Part shown: in pieces, positions 36,478 through 43,984 of the stretch
Layout of the letters: each line of letters starts with the position of its first letter
Numbering within the stretch: the stretch's first letter is position 1
NCBI GenBank assembly: GCA_001628405.1
Contig: LURN01000011.1
Span: 20,864 to 84,863, forward strand
Source: Candidatus Thioglobus sp. REDSEA-S12_B1
Lineage (GTDB): Bacteria; Pseudomonadota; Gammaproteobacteria; PS1; Pseudothioglobaceae
Direction: 5' to 3'
Length of the DNA: 64,000 nt
Translations under genes and position numbers: made by a program
The notes under the pieces: model-generated
What the model was told of the DNA's origin: nothing
Database searches by the model: none
What the model saw: only the letters and a program-made list of their open reading frames with translations

Positions 36478-37850
36478 AACGTGTAAGTTGGTATGTTCAT
36501 TTGTTGTCCAAAATGAATAAGTTTGTCAGAAATATCACCATAAGTAAATGCCACATGATGCTCTAATCCACCCTTAAACATTTGCTCTAATTTATGTGCG
36601 CTGTCATCCCCTAAATTAATTACTCCTGAAGTTCCTGAGAATGAATTCGGTCGATCGAGAACCTCACCATTCATTACAAAAAACTGAAGCTTTCCTTTTG
36701 CCTTAGAGACCCTAAATATCGTAATTTTTCCTTCCTTCAGGCTAAAGTCATGAAGGAGTGGTTTTTTTCTATTTGAGTGAATTCCTGACCTTGCGGTACC
36801 TTCTTTTGCCATACTAATAGGTGCTAAGCCGCAATGCCAAAAAACTAGAGAATTATCTGATTTATCAACATCAACAATATCGACTAAAAGCGAAGGGTTG
36901 TTATTCATTTGATTGAGAATGTTACAACTGATACCTCCCAAAACATCTGCCTCGCATGCACAACTGACCATCTTTTCATTCATCATTGCCATAGGGCCGC
37001 ATGAAGCGCATCCATATTCCGTAAATGTTTCAGGCCAGCATCGAATGGCAAACGCATCTAAATTATGTTTATCTTTTAGGTTTTCAAGTCCGTGAAAAAT
37101 AGAAAGGCTCTTGTCGAACTCTTCCTGAACCAATTCTTCTGTGCCTGCTAGGTAGTTAGAGACCTTGTTTTTGGTTTTCACAATCGTCTCCACTTCAATA
37201 CCCTTTGCTTCATCAAAAAGGTCCTCTAGCTCGAGATCTACGAGAGAAACATTAAGCTTGGATGTGACTTCATTAGAGTCATAGTCGCAGGTATCAAAGC
37301 CTTCAGGCCTTGTCCCAATAATTCCGATTGTTTGCTTATCGATAGAGTAGTCAAAGTCAGCTTGTGGATCAGAAATAGTGGCTATATTCCATGAAGTATC
37401 TTTAGATGAATTTTGATTGTTTATGAAGTTAGAAAATAGCATTTCGTTTTCAGTTTCATCCTCTTCCATGATTACAAATTCAGGAGTAATACTATTTTTA
37501 AGCAATGAGTGCATTGCTAGATTAAGACCGCAAATTGAATTCAATCTTAATCTTCCACCCGTTCTTGGTTCTGGAAAAGATACAATGCATATTGGTTTCT
37601 TGATAGCATTTGCAAAGTTTAGGAGGAACTTGGCATCTGTAAAAGTAGTTTGAAATAGAAAAACCTTATCAAAATCATGATCATTAAAAAATGCTAAAGC
37701 GTCATCAGCTGTTGCATCGTTTGTGATGAGACTATCAAATCCCATTGCATCTGGTACTAAAGATAGCAGCAGTGATTTTGCTTTTTCAAATTTAGATTCA
37801 GCAAATTCAACATCAAAAGTCTCTCTTGCAAGTGCCAAATATCCAATCAT
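36474..37850 (-). CDS. L-fucose/L-arabinose isomerase-fold protein, probable aldose-ketose isomerase
   Basis: A 458-residue protein of the FucI/AraA fold, shorter than FucI (about 590). Likely metal ligands are Glu300 and Asp302 (CACEADVLGG), His339 (FWHCG) and possibly His431 or His432 in GLEHH. It is unusually rich in Cys around residues 271-309 (CWPETF, CASCGPM, CACEAD). Between an aldolase gene and an oxidoreductase gene, each overlapping it by 4 bp, it should convert an aldose to the ketose used by the PfkB kinase. It is too diverged to name the sugar; L-fucose itself is unlikely because no fuculokinase or fuculose aldolase is present. Confidence 0.78.
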   Translation of the reverse strand: MIGYLALARETFDVEFAESKFEKAKSLLLSLVPDAMGFDSLITNDATADDALAFFNDHDFDKVFLFQTTFTDAKFLLNFANAIKKPICIVSFPEPRTGGRLRLNSICGLNLAMHSLLKNSITPEFVIMEEDETENEMLFSNFINNQNSSKDTSWNIATISDPQADFDYSIDKQTIGIIGTRPEGFDTCDYDSNEVTSKLNVSLVDLELEDLFDEAKGIEVETIVKTKNKVSNYLAGTEELVQEEFDKSLSIFHGLENLKDKHNLDAFAIRCWPETFTEYGCASCGPMAMMNEKMVSCACEADVLGGISCNILNQMNNNPSLLVDIVDVDKSDNSLVFWHCGLAPISMAKEGTARSGIHSNRKKPLLHDFSLKEGKITIFRVSKAKGKLQFFVMNGEVLDRPNSFSGTSGVINLGDDSAHKLEQMFKGGLEHHVAFTYGDISDKLIHFGQQMNIPTYTL

Positions 37851-38869
37851 TTAAAGCCTCCAAATTCTTTAGTAAACTGCTCAGGGTTATCAATTTTAAA
37901 TCCATTATCAAAATAATTTTCAAGAGATTGGGCATTTTTAGCAGTGAGTTCATTAAGTTTTTTTACATAATCAACAGAGTCATTAATAAGGCCTTTTTCT
38001 ATTGCATCAATTTGCGGATAGTTCTTAAAAGCATCTAGCCAAATCGTTCTTCCTGCAAGATAGCCTGAAGCTCCATTTTTGTATGCAAGTTCCAAGCATT
38101 TGTAGAAGGAGTCCTTCCCCATTCCTGAAGATAAAACAACCCATGGCTTATCATTAGTTGCTTCAGAAAGTTTTCTGAATGCTGTTTCAGTCTCTTCAGA
38201 TATCTCACCCTCAAGTTCACTGCTGTCGACAGGACTCTCGAGTTTGAAGATATCAACCTTATATTCATCTTTTGAAAATTCTTTGACGCTATCAATGACA
38301 TGTTGAGTTTTTTTCTGTTTTTGCTCTTGATATTCAATAGTGTGGTTTTCATCATCTTGAAATGGGTAAACAAGAAGCTCAAGCAAGAATGGAATACTGT
38401 ATTTTTCGCACTCTTCTCCAATCTCTCTTACATATTTTTTTTGATGCTCTAAGGATTCTTCTTCAGCGTCAGGTCTATACCAAGCTAAAACTTTAACCGC
38501 ATCACCACCAGCTCTTTTAATTTTCTCAACACTCCAGTTATCTATATTGCTTGAATAACGACCTTTCTCAGTTTCCACAAAACTGTGCTCTTCGAGGGTA
38601 ATGACAAGACCTTTTGATTGGTTATATTTCAGAATATTTGCTAATGAATAGTGAGGATCCATTAGGATTGCTGTAGCCAGCTTTGACAAGTGCTCAGTAA
38701 TTAATTTTTTACATTCTACGACTTGAGAGTAGGTGTAATTCTTTCCAGTTGAAGAAGTGATGATGTTAAAAATCGGTGGTCTTTGGTCTACAGCGAGCAT
38801 TTGAAAGTGATGATTATCAGTACAAAGCTTTTTAAGGTGAATTAGTTTTCCCAGGGTATCAGTTTTCAT
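37847..38869 (-). CDS. Class I aldolase of the LacD/YihT family
   Basis: A 340-residue aldolase. Family landmarks are MLAVDQR (24-30), GGDAVKVLAWYRPD (121-134), the Schiff-base Lys209 in DIFKLESP, WVVLSSG (243-249) and GASGYLAGR (266-274), whose Arg274 would bind the C6 phosphate or sulfonate. Relatives cleave tagatose 1,6-bisphosphate (LacD) or 6-deoxy-6-sulfofructose 1-phosphate (YihT). With the YihV-like kinase, a sulfoglycolysis-like reaction giving DHAP and a C3 aldehyde is plausible. I start at ATG 38869 because similarity begins there; a longer frame to 38977 would add 36 AT-rich codons and run over the operator-like site. The RBS is weak. Confidence 0.82.
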   Translation of the reverse strand: MKTDTLGKLIHLKKLCTDNHHFQMLAVDQRPPIFNIITSSTGKNYTYSQVVECKKLITEHLSKLATAILMDPHYSLANILKYNQSKGLVITLEEHSFVETEKGRYSSNIDNWSVEKIKRAGGDAVKVLAWYRPDAEEESLEHQKKYVREIGEECEKYSIPFLLELLVYPFQDDENHTIEYQEQKQKKTQHVIDSVKEFSKDEYKVDIFKLESPVDSSELEGEISEETETAFRKLSEATNDKPWVVLSSGMGKDSFYKCLELAYKNGASGYLAGRTIWLDAFKNYPQIDAIEKGLINDSVDYVKKLNELTAKNAQSLENYFDNGFKIDNPEQFTKEFGGFK

Positions 38870-38923
38870 GCTATTGATTATTATTAAAAAAAAATGTGGC
38901 TTTTTAGACTTGGTTTTAAATAG

Positions 38924-38938
38924 TGGAACGCTGTACCA
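38924..38938. promoter_or_regulatory. Candidate regulator site TGGAACGCTGTACCA in the aldolase/ABC divergent region
   Basis: This is the second copy of the 15-mer seen at 17927-17941. It is the more symmetrical of the two (TGGAAC/GTACCA). It lies 55 bp upstream of the aldolase ATG on one side and 40 bp upstream of a TATACT box (38979-38984) facing the binding-protein gene, so it could control both divergent operons. TGAATTCAT and an ATTTGA element around the -10 are shared with the first site. Confidence 0.55.
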
Positions 38939-38978
38939 AAAATCTAAACTTAATTTTACTGTTATATATGAATTCATG

Positions 38979-38984
38979 TATACT
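38979..38984 (+). promoter_or_regulatory. Candidate -10 box (TATACT) of the second sugar ABC operon
   Basis: TATACT with TTTACT (38955-38960) as a poor -35 at 18-bp spacing. The spacing from the upstream 15-mer is 40 bp, against 39 bp in the galactoside operon. The leader to the ATG at 39096 would be about 105 nt. Confidence 0.45.
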
Positions 38985-39095
38985 TCAATTTGAATAATTT
39001 CATATATTTTTTTTACTTTTCCTTTAAATGTATGAAGTTAATCTTAAAAATAAATTGCATTTTGTGATTTTTGTAATTAATAATTGGAGAGAAAT

Positions 39096-40346
39096 ATGAA
39101 AAAAAGTATTTTATTGGCATCCGTTCTTGCCGCCTCCTCGTTCAGTGTTAATGCAGCAGAGATTAAGTTTGTTTGCTATCAAGACTCGAATGAGTGTGAC
39201 GTTTTGCAACAGATGTCATCTGTTTGGGAGAAATCAACTGGTAACACAGTAAACTTTGAGGTGGTTGGTTATGACGTAGTTAGAGACCAGCTTGAAAACC
39301 AACTAGAGGCAGGTTCAGCGCCAGATGTTGCGCGTATTACAAATCTAGGTGGATTGAATCAGTACTACCTTGATCTAACTCCTTATGTTGATGCTGGAGC
39401 TTGGGAAGCTAACTATGGTGCTACATTGCCATGGTACAGAAAACCATCTGGTGACAACGGTATTTATGGCTGGCAAACTCAGTTGACTGTTACTGGCCCA
39501 TATGTAAACGTAACCATGTTTGAAGATGCAGGTGTTGATATGCCAGAAGAAGGTGCTAGTTGGGATGACTGGGCTGATGCTCTAAGAGTAGTTAAGTCTG
39601 AGCTTGGTTTAACGTCAGGTCTTGCAATGGATAGAACAGCTCATAGATGGGCTGGTCCTGCTTTCTCTTATGGAGCTAAATTCCATGAAAATGGTGTTCC
39701 AATCCTAGTTGATGAAGGTTTTAGAGATTTTGCTGAAACATTTGTTGGATGGCACGAAGAAGGCCTAATGCCTGCTGAAGGCTGGCCAGCTGGTGGTGGT
39801 ACTGCATACAGAAATGCCGCACCTCTTTTCCTTGACGGAACTGTAGCTATGCACATGTCTGGCTCATGGATGCTGAATAACTATGATACTAATATCACTG
39901 ACTTTGAGTGGAAAGTAGTACCAATTCCTTGTGGTCCAGGTGGCTGTGGTGCAATGCCTGGTGGTTCTGGAATTGTCGCCTTTAAATCTACTAAGCACCC
40001 TGAAGTTGCAGCATCATTTGTTGACTTTTTGTCACAGGCTGGAAGAGCTGGCTATTTTGCAGCTAACACAAGAAACATTACTGCACACCAAGGCCTTCAA
40101 AAGGCAGGAATTGACTATCCTGGTGTAAGTGCTAGAGTTTCAGAGGGTCTTTCAACTTTTGCGGCTAATGCTGGTAAAGCAGCAGAATCTACGCCACAAG
40201 CGTACTGGTTCCAAGGCTACAATAAGAACTTTGCCATTTACGGTATTGTTCCTGACTACATCACTAAGGCAATCACAGGTGAAATGAGCCTAGATGATGC
40301 TTTAGCAGCAATCGATGCTGATGTTGCAGCGAAGATAGCTGAATAA
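39096..40346 (+). CDS. Extracellular solute-binding protein (family 1) of the second sugar ABC importer
   Basis: A 416-residue binding protein with a clear signal peptide (MKKSILLASVLAASSFSVNA, cleavage before AE). I place the start at ATG 39096, with GGAGAG at 39086-39091 as RBS; an in-frame TTG at 39084 only overlaps that RBS. The mature protein has Cys pairs in CYQDSNEC near the N-terminus and CGPGGCG in the middle, possibly disulfides. GYDVVRDQLENQLEAGSAPDV is typical of family 1. Because the divergent operon looks sulfoglycolytic, a sulfoquinovosylglycerol-type ligand (as for SmoF) is conceivable but not shown. Codon use looks optimised (AAC, TTC), as expected for an abundant protein. 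Confidence 0.86.
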   Translation: MKKSILLASVLAASSFSVNAAEIKFVCYQDSNECDVLQQMSSVWEKSTGNTVNFEVVGYDVVRDQLENQLEAGSAPDVARITNLGGLNQYYLDLTPYVDAGAWEANYGATLPWYRKPSGDNGIYGWQTQLTVTGPYVNVTMFEDAGVDMPEEGASWDDWADALRVVKSELGLTSGLAMDRTAHRWAGPAFSYGAKFHENGVPILVDEGFRDFAETFVGWHEEGLMPAEGWPAGGGTAYRNAAPLFLDGTVAMHMSGSWMLNNYDTNITDFEWKVVPIPCGPGGCGAMPGGSGIVAFKSTKHPEVAASFVDFLSQAGRAGYFAANTRNITAHQGLQKAGIDYPGVSARVSEGLSTFAANAGKAAESTPQAYWFQGYNKNFAIYGIVPDYITKAITGEMSLDDALAAIDADVAAKIAE

Positions 40347-40377
40347 ACATTATTCAGTTATACTAAAGTTCTAAACT

Positions 40378-40410
40378 TTAAGGCCGTCTCTTGAGGCGGC
40401 CTTAATTTTA
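40378..40410 (+). terminator. Hairpin terminator/attenuator after the second binding-protein gene
   Basis: TTAAGGCCG (40378-40386) pairs with CGGCCTTAA (40397-40405) around a 10-nt loop and is followed by a T-rich run (TTTTA). It is located between the binding protein and the permeases, the same arrangement as at 19335-19373 and 60215-60241. Confidence 0.8.
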
Positions 40411-40430
40411 TTAAAAATTAAACCCTGATA

Positions 40431-41486
40431 ATGTTTGAGTCTGTTTTAAATCTTAATAGTTGGTTTTTGTTCTTTGCTATTTATCTTTTGATTGGCTTCG
40501 TGCTCTCTAAAGAAGTCTATGGCTTTGTCCCTAAACTAATGTCAAGTATTGGTTGGCCAATAGAATTTACTCAAAAATTATTCGGCACTAAATCTTTACC
40601 CTATTTGTTTTTATTTCCCAATATTCTGATATTTGGGCTCTTTACGTTTCTTCCACTGTTTATGAATTTTGGTTTTTCAGTAACAGATGGAACAAGCATA
40701 AACTTTGAATCGAGAGACTTCTCTGGCCTAGACAACCTTGCAAGAATTACCCAGGAAGTGCAAATTGATACTGGCGGTATTAATGTTGAGAATGATAAAT
40801 TTAAGGCTGCCCTTTATGACACCTTTGTATTTGTCATTCTTCAGGTTCCAATTATGATTTTGATTGCTCTTTTCACTGCAATTGTTTTGAATAGAGAGAT
40901 CATTGGAAGAGGTTTTTGGAGAGCTGTTTTTTTCTATCCTGTTATGCTCAGTCCGGTTGTGGTTGCTTTTTTGTGGACTCTTATTTTAAAGAGACAGGGA
41001 ATGCTATCCCAAACCTTAATTGATTGGAACTGGATTAGTGAACCAATTCAATGGCTGGTGGATCCTTCTTGGACTATGTTCTGGTCAATTTTTGTCTATA
41101 CCTGGGCACATATGGGCTTTTATATGCTTATACTTCTTGCTGGTCTCCAGTCTATTCCTAGAGACCTTTATGAGGCAGCACAAATGGATGGTACGTCAGA
41201 ACAGAGAGTTTTTTGGCGAATTACATTGCCACTATTAATGCCCATTTTGCTTGTGGTCACAGTTCTTTCCCTCATAAAGGCTGTTCAAGCATTCGAAGAG
41301 TTATATGCCCTCCAAGTTGGTTGGATTTCTTTGGTTTCATATATTGTTGAGAATGCTGGAATTAGAGGTCAAAAAACATTCTTTGGCTTGGGGATTGCTG
41401 CAATGGCATCGCTGATCGTGGCTCTGATTTTGATTATTCTATCTTTGTTGCAATTCTATTTAACTAGGAGACAGGTTAAGCTATGA
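40431..41486 (+). CDS. Sugar ABC transporter permease (MalF/UgpA-like) with extra N-terminal helix
   Basis: A 351-residue permease. An additional hydrophobic segment (about 9-26) precedes the usual core that begins with LPYLFLFPNILIFGLFTFLP. The EAA loop is DLYEAAQMDGTSEQRVFWRI (about 240-259). The extra N-terminal helix makes it longer than typical 290-310-residue MalF-type permeases of this class. It ends in an ATGA overlap with the partner permease. Confidence 0.88.
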   Translation: MFESVLNLNSWFLFFAIYLLIGFVLSKEVYGFVPKLMSSIGWPIEFTQKLFGTKSLPYLFLFPNILIFGLFTFLPLFMNFGFSVTDGTSINFESRDFSGLDNLARITQEVQIDTGGINVENDKFKAALYDTFVFVILQVPIMILIALFTAIVLNREIIGRGFWRAVFFYPVMLSPVVVAFLWTLILKRQGMLSQTLIDWNWISEPIQWLVDPSWTMFWSIFVYTWAHMGFYMLILLAGLQSIPRDLYEAAQMDGTSEQRVFWRITLPLLMPILLVVTVLSLIKAVQAFEELYALQVGWISLVSYIVENAGIRGQKTFFGLGIAAMASLIVALILIILSLLQFYLTRRQVKL

Positions 41487-42916
41487 CGGACGTCATTAAA
41501 TTTTTTACAAGAAGACAAGGAAAGAAGAGAGCCAGTCTCACTGACTGGTTGTCCTACGGATTCTTGTTCCTAGGTTTTTTAATTATATTTTTGCCAGTCC
41601 TGTGGCTTGTAATGAATTCTGTTAAGTCGCAATTCTTGCTTCAAAAATATGACACAAACTTTCTACCAATGGACTACGAGCGTGTTGCAAGGGCAACTAC
41701 TTATGGTCCAGATGGAAAGGATATTTTGATTATGAAAGACCTAGAGCCATGGGTTATGTTTTGGAAGAATTTAGATGATGAAGAGCGGGCCGAAAAGGAT
41801 GTTGTCAACTATATAAAAAATTTCTCTGGAAATGAGTACTACGCTCTAAGGTCTCACTTTGGCTTGGTTTCAGTGTTTGCAAAACAGTTAATCGCTGATC
41901 AGAATTTACCTGAATGGCTGATTAAATATCCAAGCATGTTTCCTAGTGCAAAAAAAGATTACGACCCTCAGTCCATAGTTGACACACTGAATGACGAAGA
42001 TGCAAGATTGTTATCAGAATACCTTGGACTTAAGCCTTATAAAGGAAATGGGTTCACTGCTCAAATCCTGGTCTCTATGCCAGATCCTGAAACTGGGGAA
42101 ATAATTGAATATTCTGTAAGTCGAATCAATCCAACCAAGGATACCGTGAACGCAAGACTTGTCTCTGATCCGGCAGGAGGAATAACCAAGCTTCCTCAGA
42201 ATGAAATCATCATCAATAAGAGCTTGAAGCCTTCTTGGATTAATTACACGGATCCTCTCACCAAGAAAGCGTTAGGAAGTTTTGATGCTGTAAGGTGTTT
42301 AAATAATTCAGTATTTGTTACCATTGTTGCAACGATTATCACTCTTCTGATTAACTCAATGGCTGCTTTCGCTTTGTCAAAGTATCGCTTTAATGGTCAG
42401 ATTGTATTCTTTGTGATTATCCTTGCAACGTTAATGGTTCCAGCATCTGTACTCATTGTTGGGATATTCAAGATGGTCACAATGACTGGATTGTCTGGCT
42501 CCCTTTGGGGGGTTATTATTCCAGGAGCGGCAACCCCCACTGGGGTCTTCATGCTGCGACAATATATGCTAACGATTCCAGATGAACTTCTAGAAGCAGC
42601 CAGAATGGACGCAGCGAGTGAGTGGACTATTTATTGGCGCATTATATTTCCATTGGCGCTTCCTGCTATTGCAGTTCTTGGCATTCTCTCGATTATATGG
42701 CGCTGGAATGACTTGATACTCCCAATGATAGCAGTTTCAACAACAAAAGCTGCTTACACCATTCAGCTTTGTTTATTAGATTTTAACGGTGAGTATCTTG
42801 CAAGAGAGCACTATGCCTTAGCAATGACAGTGGTGAGTTTGATTCCTACTACGCTCGTTTTTGTTTTCCTTCAAAAGTACATTACAACAGGTATTGCCTC
42901 AACAGGCATGAAATAA
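41483..42916 (+). CDS. Sugar ABC transporter permease (MalG/UgpE-like) with large periplasmic insertion
   Basis: A 477-residue permease, far longer than the usual 270-300 residues. The first helix (about 23-50) is followed by a roughly 200-residue hydrophilic insert (about 55-265). The standard five-helix core follows, with the EAA loop ELLEAARMDAASEWTIYWRI near residues 370-389. The insert lies after helix 1 and should face the periplasm, possibly contacting the binding protein. Long MalG-type permeases are known in some importers, but the insert is not a domain I can name. Confidence 0.88.
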   Translation: MTDVIKFFTRRQGKKRASLTDWLSYGFLFLGFLIIFLPVLWLVMNSVKSQFLLQKYDTNFLPMDYERVARATTYGPDGKDILIMKDLEPWVMFWKNLDDEERAEKDVVNYIKNFSGNEYYALRSHFGLVSVFAKQLIADQNLPEWLIKYPSMFPSAKKDYDPQSIVDTLNDEDARLLSEYLGLKPYKGNGFTAQILVSMPDPETGEIIEYSVSRINPTKDTVNARLVSDPAGGITKLPQNEIIINKSLKPSWINYTDPLTKKALGSFDAVRCLNNSVFVTIVATIITLLINSMAAFALSKYRFNGQIVFFVIILATLMVPASVLIVGIFKMVTMTGLSGSLWGVIIPGAATPTGVFMLRQYMLTIPDELLEAARMDAASEWTIYWRIIFPLALPAIAVLGILSIIWRWNDLILPMIAVSTTKAAYTIQLCLLDFNGEYLAREHYALAMTVVSLIPTTLVFVFLQKYITTGIASTGMK

Positions 42917-42919
42917 ATT

Positions 42920-43936
42920 ATGGCAAATTTAAAACTAATTGATATTAAAAAATCTTACGGCAAAACTGAAGTCATTCATGGGCTTGACCTTGAGGTCCTT
43001 GATGGTGAGTTCTGTGTCCTGGTTGGACCTTCGGGCTGCGGTAAGTCAACTCTATTAAGAATGATAGCTGGACTTGAGGCAATCACAGAGGGCTCGATAT
43101 TAATTAATGACGAAAAAGTCAATGACATATCAGCGGCCAAAAGAGGACTCGCTATGGTTTTTCAATCATATGCACTATATCCTCATATGACGGTTCGCCA
43201 AAACCTCGCTTTTGGTCTTGAGAATCTAAAGCTTGATAAGGATGATATTGAGCAGAGAATCAACAAGGCTGCGAATCAACTAAGGATGGAAGATTATCTT
43301 AAAAGAAGGCCAGGTCAACTTTCAGGTGGACAAAGGCAGCGCGTTGCAATCGGTAGAGCTATTGTCAGAGAGCCATCAATTTATCTCTTTGATGAGCCTT
43401 TGTCGAATCTAGATGCTGAGTTACGCGTGGCAACTAGAGTTGAACTTAAGGCGCTTCATGCAAGGCTTGGAAATACTATGATTTATGTGACTCATGACCA
43501 GGTTGAAGCAATGACTATGGCTGATAAGATTGTAGTGATGCATGATGGAATTATTGAGCAAACTGGCTCTCCATTAGATTTATATAACAAGCCAGCTAAT
43601 TTGTTTGTTGCAGGCTTTATTGGTTCACCAAAAATGAATTTTTTAGACAGTTCTTCTTTGCCAGAAGATATTAAGAAGCTTGCTCCAAAGGGTGCAAGAA
43701 CTTTTGGGATTAGGCCTGAACACCTCAAAATTCAAGACCAGAACGCTCTACCTCTGGATGTGAATAGTGTTGAACAGTTGGGTTCTGATAGTTACCTTTA
43801 TGGGTCTACTATAGACAATCAAGAAATATCAATCAAGCTCAATAGTCAAACAAGTATTAGAAGAGGAGAGTCTATCAAAGTAGGCTTTGATGAGGCTAAT
43901 ACCCACTGGTTTAATGAAAAAGGAGCTTCTCTTTAA
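42920..43936 (+). CDS. MalK/UgpC-like ABC transporter ATPase
   Basis: A 338-residue ATPase with Walker A GPSGCGKST, VFQSYALYPHM, signature LSGGQRQRV, DEPLSNLDAELR and a C-terminal TOBE domain (FGIRPEHL). The regulatory domain is shorter than in the other two MalK proteins of this window. It lies 3 bp after the long permease and completes the second sugar importer. Confidence 0.92.
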   Translation: MANLKLIDIKKSYGKTEVIHGLDLEVLDGEFCVLVGPSGCGKSTLLRMIAGLEAITEGSILINDEKVNDISAAKRGLAMVFQSYALYPHMTVRQNLAFGLENLKLDKDDIEQRINKAANQLRMEDYLKRRPGQLSGGQRQRVAIGRAIVREPSIYLFDEPLSNLDAELRVATRVELKALHARLGNTMIYVTHDQVEAMTMADKIVVMHDGIIEQTGSPLDLYNKPANLFVAGFIGSPKMNFLDSSSLPEDIKKLAPKGARTFGIRPEHLKIQDQNALPLDVNSVEQLGSDSYLYGSTIDNQEISIKLNSQTSIRRGESIKVGFDEANTHWFNEKGASL

Positions 43937-43984
43937 TTTTTGATTGTGTATCATCGTTTTATTTAGTTTTCAGTCAAATCTTGT

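Noticed and set aside
36474..37850. True L-fucose isomerase (fucI)
   Set aside because: It is much shorter than FucI, and there is no fuculokinase or fuculose-phosphate aldolase in the operon; only the fold is supported.
38870..38977. Longer N-terminus for the LacD/YihT-like aldolase
   Set aside because: The extra 36 codons are AT-rich, show no family similarity and cover the operator-like 15-mer.
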